From the NCBI GenBank assembly GCA_937934655.1, contig CALGZB010000102.1, positions 1-34,778 on the forward strand: 34,778 nucleotides of DNA, written 5' to 3'. The first letter of the stretch is position 1. Each line of letters begins with the position of its first letter. Source of the DNA: an uncultured Acidimicrobiales bacterium. Its GTDB lineage: Bacteria > Actinomycetota > Acidimicrobiia > Acidimicrobiales > SHLQ01. Made by a program: the position numbers and the translations under genes. Positions 24,963-32,838 of the stretch are shown here, piece by piece. The notes under the pieces were generated by a model. It was not told the origin of the DNA, searched no databases, and saw nothing but the letters and a program-made list of their open reading frames with translations.

Positions 24963-27900
24963 ATGCCTGTATCGAAGAGCCCTGTTTTACGAATCATCGT
25001 CACGGTTGCGATTCTCTTTGCCGGTCTTGCCCTTGGAGCGGTCGACCCGACACCAGCCGGAGCAGTACCCGGTGACTGTGTCGGCACGGTTTTCCGTGAC
25101 CACAACGCCAACGGAGTTCTCGATACTCGCGCTGCTGGCACAACCGTGTCGGACGCGAACGACGCCATCACCGATGAACCGGGCGAACCCGACGTAACCG
25201 TCACCGCCTATGACGACAACGGCGTGGTCGTTGGTTCTGCGGTTACCGATGCCACCGGTCAGTTCGACCTCGACACCACGGTTGCCGCTGGCACTCCGAT
25301 TCGAGTCGAGTTTACGTGGACACAACCATGGCTCGAGTCCGGTCCGAACGGCCCCGACAACGCAAGCTCGGTGCAGTTCGGTACCGCAGGTAGCTGCGAC
25401 CTCGACTTCGGCGTCATGAACCCCTCGGACTACTGCAACGACAACCCGTTTCTTGCGACGACCTGCTTTGACGTTGGTCCAAGCAGCGGATCCGAGGCTC
25501 CAGCGCTCGCAGCGGCGCGTTATGACTGGGGCGTCGGCGAAGGCGACTTCCCGGCTGGCGCAGAAATTGGGCACACCTGGGTTGACCCAGCTGGTGATCC
25601 AGCACCGCCGATCAAACTCGCAGAAAACCAAGACATCGGAACAACCTGGGGTCAGGCCTGGAACCGCGATACCGGCAACCTTTTGCTGGGTGCGTTCATG
25701 AAAGCCAACACCGACTTCGGCCCCGACGGGCCCGGAGCCATTTACTCGATTCCTACCGACCCGCTAACCGGTCAAGCCACCGGCGCTCCAACGCTATTCG
25801 CTGATCTTGATGCCCTCGGGTACAGCGTTTGCGCTGACCCCCACGGTGACGACCTGAGTGACAGCTCTGGACTTCCCTCGCTCACCGATGCAACGATCAA
25901 CGCCGTTGGTAAATGCGCCATCGGCGACATGGACCTCAACTACGACAACTCCATCCTTTACGTCATGAACCTGACGAGCCGCGAGATCGTGCGTCTCGAT
26001 GCCACTACCGGTGCCGATCTTGGGTCCTGGACGTTTCCGCTCGACCAAGACACACTCCCCGCAGGCGAAGGCTTCTGCGTGGATCCGGCCACCGACATCC
26101 GCCCCTTTGCGCTCGAAGAACACGACGGCAAGATCTACGCCGGCGCGGTTTGTTCCGGAGAGTCCACCGCTCTCACCGGCGACAAATGGAGCACCCGAGG
26201 CGAAGTCTGGACCTACGTGTACGAAGTCGACCCGGCCACCGGTGCCTTCACGCTTGTCTTGCAGTACCAGAATCTGGCGGATGCGCAGTACAACCAGAAC
26301 TTCTCTTGGATCTCGACCATTGCCGATATCGAAGCACGAGCTCAGTTTTCTGATTATGGACCGTCTGCAGATGTCCAGTATCCGCAGCCATGGCTCACCG
26401 ACATCGAGTTCTTCAACAACGACCTGATCCTTGGTTTCCGCGACCGCTTTGGTGATCAGGGCGGGTCTCGCATACCTCACAACTGGACGGGCGTTGGCGA
26501 ACGACTCCTGAGTTTCACGGGGCGAAGCTCGGACATCAACTGTGCCGGATGGGACGCAACAACCGCTTCGTGGGTGCTTGAGACAAACAGCATTTGCGGC
26601 GGTCGAGTGTCGGCCGACGCAAACGCTGGCGAAGTGGATGAGTTCTATGCCGACGGCGGATCGATCGGACACCCCGAATCGTCACTCGGTGGTCTCGAAC
26701 TCATCCCGGGACACAACCTGGTGTTTACCGTAACGAACCCATCGGAGTTGCTCGATAGTAACGAACGAATCGTCTACAGCGCTGGATTTGGTTGGGACGA
26801 CAACTTCGATGGCAGCCCATCGCGCGGCTACATCTTTTATGCACGAGATCCCAACGATGACCCTTCTTCGGCCGGGTTCAACCCACTCGGGAAGGCCAAT
26901 GGCCTTGGTGACGTCGAGGCGCTCTGCGGATCGGCTCCACTCGAAATCGGCAACTATGTGTGGTTCGACGCCGATGGCGACGGTATCCAAGACCCTTCTG
27001 AGGCTCCCGTTGTCGGCGCCACGGTCAACCTGTACGCGGCTGATGGCACAACACTGATCGCCACAACAACGACTGCGGCCGATGGTTCGTACTACTTCGA
27101 AGTCGAACGCAGCACGTCGTATGTCATCTCGATGGACAATGCGGCCGACTACACAACAAGTGGCCCGCTCGATGGCTGGGCCCTCACCCAGGATTCCGCT
27201 GATCTCGATGATGATGCAGACTCCGACGGAGTCACTGGCGCCGGAGGCTTCCCCGAGATCGCCTACACCTCTGGTGGCGCTGGCAGTAACGACCACACAC
27301 TCGACTTCGGTTTCACCCAATCATTCGACCTTGCGCTCACCAAACAGCTTGCCGATGGCACCAACATTGCTGATGTAATGGTCGGTGACACCGTGACCTT
27401 TACGCTCACCGTCACGAACCAGGGCGGGGTTGCTGCAACGCAGATTGCTTTGGCCGATTACGTTCCGGCTGGCCTGACGTTGGCTGATGCTGATTGGTCT
27501 GAAACGGGTGGCGTTGCAACGTTGAACACGCCGTTGCCCGGACCACTTGCTGGTGGCGATAGTGACACGGTGGATATCACGTTCACGGTTGATGCTGGCG
27601 CTACGGGAACGTTGAATAACTTTGCCGAGATCGCTTCTGTCCTTGATGGTGCCGGTGCTGCGGTTGTCGATGTCGATAGCACTCCTGATTCGGCTCCTGG
27701 TGATACCGGTCCGGCGACGGCTGGCGATGCTGATGACGACAACATTGCTGACAGCGGTCTTGCTGGTGACGATGAGGATGACCATGACGTTGCTTCGGTG
27801 ACCGTCGTAGCGACCCCGGTGTTCGACCTTGCGCTCACCAAACAACTTGCCGATGGGACGAACGCGGCTGATGTTCTTGCCGGTGACACTGTGACGTTTA

Positions 27901-30407
27901 CACTCACCGTCGTCAACCAGGGTGACGTCGCCGCAACGCAGATCTGGTTGGTCGACTACATCCCGACTGGCCTGACGTTGGCCGACGCCGACTGGTCCGA
28001 AACTGGCGGCCTAGCGATGTTGAACACGCCGTTGCCCGGACCATTGGCTGGTGGCGATAGTGACACGGTGGATATCACGTTCACGGTTGATGCTGGCGCT
28101 GCTGGGACAATTGACAACTTTGCTGAGATCGCTTCTGCCCTTGACGGCGACGGCAACGCGGTGACCGATATCGATAGCACTCCTGATTCGGCTCCTGGTG
28201 ATACCGGTCCGGCGACGGCTGGCGATGCTGATGACGACAACATTGCTGACAGCGGTCTTGCTGGCGACGATGAAGATGATCACGATGTCGCTTCGGTGAC
28301 GGTCGTAGCGGCCCCGGTGTTCGACCTGGCGCTCACCAAACAACTCGCTGATGGCACGAATGCTGCGGACGCGATGGTTGGCGAATCCGTGACGTTTACG
28401 CTTACGGTGACGAACCAAGGAGGCACTGCGGCAACGCAGATTGGTCTTGCCGATTACGTTCCGGCTGGCCTGACGTTGGCTGACACGGACTGGACTGAAA
28501 CGGCGGGTGTCGCGACTCTGAATACGCCGCTGCCTGGTCCACTTGCTCCTGGTGGCACTGACACAGTGGACATTACGTTCACCGTGGATGCTGGCGCTAC
28601 GGGAACGTTGAATAACTTCGCGGAGATCGCTTCCGCTCTTGATGGTGCCGGTGCGGCGGTTGTCGATGTCGATAGCACTCCTGATTCGGCTCCTGGTGAT
28701 ACCGGTCCGGCGACGGCTGGCGATGCTGATGACGACAACATTGCTGACAGCGGTCTTGCCGGTGATGACGAGGATGATCACGATGTTGCTTCGGTGACCG
28801 TCGTAGACAGTCCAGTGTTCGACCTGGCGCTCACGAAACAACTTGCCGATGGCACGAACGCGGCTGATGTGATGGTCGGTGACAGCGTTACCTTTACGCT
28901 CACCGTCACGAACCAGGGAAGCGTTGTGGCGACGCAGATCTGGCTGGTCGACTACATCCCGACCGGGCTGACGTTGGCTGACTCCGACTGGTCCGAAATG
29001 GGCGGCCTAGCGATGTTGAACACGCCGTTGCCCGGACCATTGGCTGGTGGCGCTAACACAACCGTGGACATCACGTTCACCGTTGATGCTGACGCAGCTG
29101 GGACAATCGACAACTTTGCCGAGATCGCTTCTGCCCTTGACGGCGACGGCAACGCGGTGACCGATGTCGATAGCACTCCTGACACTTCGGCCGGCGATAC
29201 CGGCCCGGCAACGGCTGGCGATGCTGATGACGACAACATTGCTGACAGCGGTCTTGCTGGTGATGACGAGGATGACCATGACGTTGCTTCGGTAACGGTC
29301 ATCGACACCCCGGTGTTCGACCTTGCACTGATCAAACAGTTGGCTGATGGCACGAACCTAGGTTCTGTGGCACCAGGCGACAGCGTGACCTTTACGCTCA
29401 CGGTGACCAACCAGGGAGACATTGCAGCAACGCAGATCGATCTGGTCGATTACCTGCCAGATGGCTTGTCGCTCGCTGATGCCGACTGGACTGAAGCCGA
29501 CGGTGTCGCCACCTTGGTCACACCGGTACCGGGTCCACTTGCGCCGGGCGCCAACACCGCGGTGGACATCACGTTCACCGTGGACGCCGACGCAGTTGGC
29601 CCGATCGACAACTTTGCCGAGATCGCTTCTGCCCTCGATGGCAACGGTGATGTTGTGGCCGATACCGACAGCACACCGGACACTACTCCTGGCGATGCCG
29701 GCCCATCGGCTGCTGGCGACGCCGACGACGACAACGTTTCTGGCAACGGTGAGGGAGGTCAAGATGAGGACGACCATGACGTTGCCCAGCTGACCGTCGA
29801 TCGCACCGAGGCCAGCGCCGATGTTGTTGACCTGGCGCTTCGTAAACAACTTGTCGGTACCAACAGTTCGGGCACGTACAGCTCGGGCGACGCCGTGACC
29901 TTTTCCATCGAGGTGTTTAACCAAGGCACGGTAAGTGCCTCGAACATCACGGTGGTCGACTACCTCCCAACAGGTCTGACGTTGAACGACGCCGACTGGA
30001 CCAACCTTGGCAACGGCACCGCATCGATTCGCATCGCCGGCCCTCTCGCACCGAATACGTTTGTGCGGGTCGACATTACCTTTTCGGTCAACGCCAACGT
30101 GTCGGGAAGCATCGTTAACGCTGCGGAGATTTTCTCAGTGACCGACGAGACCGGTGACCCGGTAACCGATACCGATTCGGTCGCCGATGGCACCAACGAT
30201 GACCGGCTCATCGACGACGTCATTACCAACGACGGCACCGACGACGAAGACGACCACGACACCGCTCGAGTAACGGTGGCGGGGGCACCCGTCGCTGAAC
30301 CGTTGGCCTTCTCCGGCGGAACCGCCTGGCCGCTGGTCCTACTGGGACTCGTGTTTCTTCTCGGAGGCCTTGCACTCGTACTTGGTTCCGAGCGTCGGCA
30401 CGTCTAG
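24963..30407 (+). CDS. Large secreted surface protein with SdrD-B and DUF11 repeats and LAFSG anchor
   Basis: The 1814-residue protein begins with a signal peptide ending near residue 34 (PAGA). An SdrD-B-like domain (about 38-150) follows, then a region (155-655) rich in short strands that looks like a beta-propeller-type domain (NQDIGTTWGQAWNRDTGNLL). A second SdrD-B-like domain starts at 660 (LEIGNYVWFDADGDGIQD). Six DUF11-like repeats begin at residues 788, 954, 1120, 1286, 1452 and 1622; the first five starts are exactly 166 residues apart. Each repeat ends with an aspartate-rich segment (DADDDN, DDEDDHD) that could bind calcium. The C-terminus has LAFSG (1781-1785), a hydrophobic stretch (about 1790-1808) and RRHV, which resembles an actinobacterial sortase signal. 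It probably forms a long cell-surface stalk. No sortase is in the window. The repeat region uses more GCT/GAT codons than the first half. Confidence 0.93.
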   Translation: MPVSKSPVLRIIVTVAILFAGLALGAVDPTPAGAVPGDCVGTVFRDHNANGVLDTRAAGTTVSDANDAITDEPGEPDVTVTAYDDNGVVVGSAVTDATGQFDLDTTVAAGTPIRVEFTWTQPWLESGPNGPDNASSVQFGTAGSCDLDFGVMNPSDYCNDNPFLATTCFDVGPSSGSEAPALAAARYDWGVGEGDFPAGAEIGHTWVDPAGDPAPPIKLAENQDIGTTWGQAWNRDTGNLLLGAFMKANTDFGPDGPGAIYSIPTDPLTGQATGAPTLFADLDALGYSVCADPHGDDLSDSSGLPSLTDATINAVGKCAIGDMDLNYDNSILYVMNLTSREIVRLDATTGADLGSWTFPLDQDTLPAGEGFCVDPATDIRPFALEEHDGKIYAGAVCSGESTALTGDKWSTRGEVWTYVYEVDPATGAFTLVLQYQNLADAQYNQNFSWISTIADIEARAQFSDYGPSADVQYPQPWLTDIEFFNNDLILGFRDRFGDQGGSRIPHNWTGVGERLLSFTGRSSDINCAGWDATTASWVLETNSICGGRVSADANAGEVDEFYADGGSIGHPESSLGGLELIPGHNLVFTVTNPSELLDSNERIVYSAGFGWDDNFDGSPSRGYIFYARDPNDDPSSAGFNPLGKANGLGDVEALCGSAPLEIGNYVWFDADGDGIQDPSEAPVVGATVNLYAADGTTLIATTTTAADGSYYFEVERSTSYVISMDNAADYTTSGPLDGWALTQDSADLDDDADSDGVTGAGGFPEIAYTSGGAGSNDHTLDFGFTQSFDLALTKQLADGTNIADVMVGDTVTFTLTVTNQGGVAATQIALADYVPAGLTLADADWSETGGVATLNTPLPGPLAGGDSDTVDITFTVDAGATGTLNNFAEIASVLDGAGAAVVDVDSTPDSAPGDTGPATAGDADDDNIADSGLAGDDEDDHDVASVTVVATPVFDLALTKQLADGTNAADVLAGDTVTFTLTVVNQGDVAATQIWLVDYIPTGLTLADADWSETGGLAMLNTPLPGPLAGGDSDTVDITFTVDAGAAGTIDNFAEIASALDGDGNAVTDIDSTPDSAPGDTGPATAGDADDDNIADSGLAGDDEDDHDVASVTVVAAPVFDLALTKQLADGTNAADAMVGESVTFTLTVTNQGGTAATQIGLADYVPAGLTLADTDWTETAGVATLNTPLPGPLAPGGTDTVDITFTVDAGATGTLNNFAEIASALDGAGAAVVDVDSTPDSAPGDTGPATAGDADDDNIADSGLAGDDEDDHDVASVTVVDSPVFDLALTKQLADGTNAADVMVGDSVTFTLTVTNQGSVVATQIWLVDYIPTGLTLADSDWSEMGGLAMLNTPLPGPLAGGANTTVDITFTVDADAAGTIDNFAEIASALDGDGNAVTDVDSTPDTSAGDTGPATAGDADDDNIADSGLAGDDEDDHDVASVTVIDTPVFDLALIKQLADGTNLGSVAPGDSVTFTLTVTNQGDIAATQIDLVDYLPDGLSLADADWTEADGVATLVTPVPGPLAPGANTAVDITFTVDADAVGPIDNFAEIASALDGNGDVVADTDSTPDTTPGDAGPSAAGDADDDNVSGNGEGGQDEDDHDVAQLTVDRTEASADVVDLALRKQLVGTNSSGTYSSGDAVTFSIEVFNQGTVSASNITVVDYLPTGLTLNDADWTNLGNGTASIRIAGPLAPNTFVRVDITFSVNANVSGSIVNAAEIFSVTDETGDPVTDTDSVADGTNDDRLIDDVITNDGTDDEDDHDTARVTVAGAPVAEPLAFSGGTAWPLVLLGLVFLLGGLALVLGSERRHV
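27324..30300 (+). repeat. Six tandem DUF11-type coding repeats, mostly 498-bp period
   Basis: Units start at 27324, 27822, 28320, 28818, 29316 and 29826. The first four intervals and the next are exactly 498 bp up to unit 5, and the last is 510 bp. A 91-bp tract is identical in units 1, 2 and 3 (27673-27763, 28171-28261, 28669-28759). Units 1 and 3 share one sequence type (ADYVPAGL, LNNFAEIAS) and units 2 and 4 another (WLVDYIPTGL, IDNFAEIASALDGDGNAV), giving an ABAB order followed by two diverged units. Confidence 0.93.
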
Positions 30408-30419
30408 TCGTCGACCGCT

Positions 30420-31703
30420 TTAGATAGCGCGATCAGCGTATCGAGCTGGTTCGCCCGCCCCCGATTGTGGGGCAGGCGGACTGGCCGGTACTCCATTCGA
30501 CGAGATCGACGCGAGCGCCGAAACGATCGCTGCTTCAAAATCGGGCAGCACCGCGAGATGCCCGGGCGACATCATGAGGTGAAGGCCCTCTTGTTGCACA
30601 TCGACCTTCCACCCCTGGCCATGCAGCGCAGCCGCAAGCGGGGCGTTGTTTTGGGGGTCGGTGGCGCCGAACAACACCACGCTCATCTCGGGCCGACGAA
30701 GGACCTCGATGCCGTCGGTGGCGTCGACAAACGCAACGAATCGTTTTGTTGCCGCCAAGACATCGGCAGCCTTGGCGAGCAAACCATCGCGTCCGAGGTT
30801 GACGAGTGTGGCCCACGCCCCAGCTATGGGCGGCGCTGGTCGAGTCCCGGCCGGCGTGGCCGACCCGTAAAACCCTCCGGGCCAATCGTCAAAGCTGAAG
30901 AACTGAAACTTGAGTAGAGATCGGTTGCAGTACATGACCACCGAAGCGCCTTTGTAGCCGTAGCCGTACTTGTGGATGTCGGCCGAGAGCGAGGTGACTC
31001 CCTCGACGGCGAATGTCCACGGCGGAACCGGTTCGCCGATGGCTTCCCAGAAGGGGAGAAGCCACCCGCCCAGGCAGGCATCGACATGGCAGAGGATCCC
31101 GGCGTCGACGGCAAGGGCAGCGAGTCCGGTGATGTCGTCGATGACGCCATACGGGTAACACGGGGTCGAGCCCACAATCATCGCAGTCCGGTCGTCGACC
31201 GCCACCGCGGTCGCCGCGACATCGGCTCGGCCATCGGCACCCACTGCTACCCGGATGACCTCGATATCGAGATACTTGGCAGCCTTATCGAATGCTGGGT
31301 GAGCGGTCGACGGCAGAAGAATGGTGGGCTCGGGTTTCCCCAGAACCTCTCGCGCATAATCGCGGGCAACTTGCACCGCACAGAAGATGCTCTCGGTTCC
31401 ACCCGAGGTGAGCGCTCCAGACCGGGCATCGGTGCCGAACAGGTCAGCAGCCATAGCGATGACCGAACCCTCCATGGCACGCAGGCTCGGATACGCCATC
31501 GGGTTAAGCGCGTTGTCGTGAAGGAACAGCTCGGCAACACCGTGCTGGACCCGTTCGAGTTCGGCATCGGCGGCGTTGTAGACGAGGCTGAACGCCCGGC
31601 CGCTCTTCCAGTCGAGGTCGTCGCCTCGGCCAGTGGTGATATCGGCCAACAGCTGCTCGGCTGGTCGGCCAGTCTCGGGAAGGGCAGAGGGATAGTCGGT
31701 CAT
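30420..31703 (-). CDS. PLP-dependent decarboxylase/lyase resembling sphingosine-1-phosphate lyase
   Basis: The 427-residue protein belongs to the group II PLP-decarboxylase fold and is closest by eye to sphingosine-1-phosphate lyases, which split phosphorylated long-chain bases into an aldehyde and phosphoethanolamine. Visible residues are GGTES (101-105), the ring-stacking histidine H135 in STAHPAF, HVDAC with D208, and SADIHKYGYGYKG with the PLP-binding K245. That last motif matches the lyase signature HKYG-x-x-x-KG closely. There is no N-terminal membrane helix, as in bacterial soluble lyases. A glutamate, aspartate or other amino acid decarboxylase cannot be excluded. A TACTCT box lies six bases before the ATG, without a ribosome site. 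It is divergent from a flippase-like membrane protein and ends 12 nt from the surface protein gene. Confidence 0.82.
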   Translation of the reverse strand: MTDYPSALPETGRPAEQLLADITTGRGDDLDWKSGRAFSLVYNAADAELERVQHGVAELFLHDNALNPMAYPSLRAMEGSVIAMAADLFGTDARSGALTSGGTESIFCAVQVARDYAREVLGKPEPTILLPSTAHPAFDKAAKYLDIEVIRVAVGADGRADVAATAVAVDDRTAMIVGSTPCYPYGVIDDITGLAALAVDAGILCHVDACLGGWLLPFWEAIGEPVPPWTFAVEGVTSLSADIHKYGYGYKGASVVMYCNRSLLKFQFFSFDDWPGGFYGSATPAGTRPAPPIAGAWATLVNLGRDGLLAKAADVLAATKRFVAFVDATDGIEVLRRPEMSVVLFGATDPQNNAPLAAALHGQGWKVDVQQEGLHLMMSPGHLAVLPDFEAAIVSALASISSNGVPASPPAPQSGAGEPARYADRAI

Positions 31704-31709
31704 GCCTGC

Positions 31710-31715
31710 AGAGTA
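31710..31715 (-). promoter_or_regulatory. -10 element (TACTCT) of leaderless PLP-lyase transcript
   Basis: On the minus strand TACTCT is followed by six bases and the ATG at 31703. It forms a divergent promoter pair with the TAGCGT box at 31756 in a 64-bp gap. Confidence 0.5.
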
Positions 31716-31736
31716 CTTGGAGGCGGCGGCTCGCCG

Positions 31737-31744
31737 TTACGTAA
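31737..31744. promoter_or_regulatory. Palindrome TTACGTAA between divergent promoters
   Basis: A perfect 8-bp palindrome lies between the two divergent -10 elements, where a shared regulator could bind. It is short and could be chance. Confidence 0.25.
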
Positions 31745-31755
31745 GGGGTTTGAGG

Positions 31756-31761
31756 TAGCGT
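31756..31761 (+). promoter_or_regulatory. -10 element (TAGCGT) of leaderless flippase-like transcript
   Basis: TAGCGT is followed by CACTAC and then the GTG at 31768, with no ribosome binding site. This supports that GTG as the start. Confidence 0.5.
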
Positions 31762-31767
31762 CACTAC

Positions 31768-32832
31768 GTGTCCGGGGAAACGAGCAGGGTCACGCCGCCT
31801 GAGACGGTGACGTCCCCCAGCGGTGGTGATATCGGCGGCTACGTCAAGCGCGGTGTTTTCGTTGCGCTTTTTGTCATCGCCCTGTCGCTATTTGCGCCGC
31901 AGGTGGTCGACCGGGTCCTCGACGTTCTCAGCTCGGCCGAGCGCCTCCGCACCATTCGTGCCGGCTGGTTTCTGGTGATGGTCGGCCTCGAGATCTTGAG
32001 CTTCGCCTTTATGTGGTGGCTGATCCGGATCGTGCTTCCCGAAGTGTCGTGGTTTGTGGCTGCCACCAGTCAACTCACATCGAACGCCGTGTCTCGGGTG
32101 GTACCTGGTGGGGCAGCGGTTGGTGGTGCAACCCTGTACCGGATGCTGTCGGTCAGCGGTGTTACCGCCGCTCAGGCTGCCGGAGCACTGGCAGCAACGT
32201 CGATCGTGTCGACCGCAGCACTCTTTGCCATCCCGGCTTCGGGACTTCTTATGGCGCTCTTTGGCGCACCGATTCCCGAGAGCCTTCTTTCCGTAGCCGT
32301 TGCCGGGGGAGTGCTCTTTGTGCTGCTTGTTGCCATCGGTGCCATCGGTATCGCGTACACCCGACCCCTCGAAGTCGTCGGTGGGTTTCTCAACAGGGTG
32401 TTCAGCACGATCGGTAGTTGGTTCGGGCGAAGCTGGACGGTGCAGCCAGCTCACCTTGTTGCCGAACGTGACCGTCTTGTCGGGGTCATTGGGAAAAGAT
32501 GGCCGCAGGTCATGGTGGCGGCAGCCCTCAACTGGGTCTTCGACTACCTCACCCTGGTAGCGGCGCTCTACGCGATCGGCGCCGACCCGAGGCTGAGTTT
32601 GGTACTCATCGCCTACGCCGGAGCTGCTGTTTTGGCGATGATCCCCGTAACTCCGGGCGGCTTCGGCTTTGTCGAGGTAGGACTCACCGGCATGCTTGTG
32701 GTGTCGGGCATCAGCACGCAGAATGCGCTTCTTGCCACGTTGGCGTACCGCATCATCTCTCTCTGGGTGCCGATTGCAAGTGGACTTCTCGCCTGGCTGG
32801 CATTCCGTACCAAGTACCACCTCGCCGAGTAG
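31768..32832 (+). CDS. Flippase-like membrane protein, LPG_synthase_TM/UPF0104 type
   Basis: The 354-residue protein has a short hydrophilic N-terminus followed by about eight transmembrane segments. The family hallmark TPGGFGFVEVGLTG is at 295-308. SRVVPGGAAVGGATLYRML in the first half is the other conserved element. Related domains occur in lysyl-phosphatidylglycerol synthases (as the flippase part) and in proteins thought to move lipid-linked molecules. There is no aminoacyl-transferase domain here, so lipid flipping rather than lipid lysylation is the likely role. It is divergent from the sphingosine-phosphate-lyase-like gene and convergent with the hydrolase gene, only six bases away. 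Confidence 0.88.
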   Translation: MSGETSRVTPPETVTSPSGGDIGGYVKRGVFVALFVIALSLFAPQVVDRVLDVLSSAERLRTIRAGWFLVMVGLEILSFAFMWWLIRIVLPEVSWFVAATSQLTSNAVSRVVPGGAAVGGATLYRMLSVSGVTAAQAAGALAATSIVSTAALFAIPASGLLMALFGAPIPESLLSVAVAGGVLFVLLVAIGAIGIAYTRPLEVVGGFLNRVFSTIGSWFGRSWTVQPAHLVAERDRLVGVIGKRWPQVMVAAALNWVFDYLTLVAALYAIGADPRLSLVLIAYAGAAVLAMIPVTPGGFGFVEVGLTGMLVVSGISTQNALLATLAYRIISLWVPIASGLLAWLAFRTKYHLAE

Positions 32833-32838
32833 CGGCGC

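Noticed and set aside
27321-29950. Several repeated minus-strand open frames opposite the surface protein
   Set aside because: They recur with the same period as the DUF11 repeats and are simply the complement of that repeat.
31888-32820. A 310-codon minus-strand open frame opposite the flippase-like gene
   Set aside because: Its composition is Arg/His/Glu-rich without domains, whereas the plus strand encodes clear transmembrane segments and the family signature.
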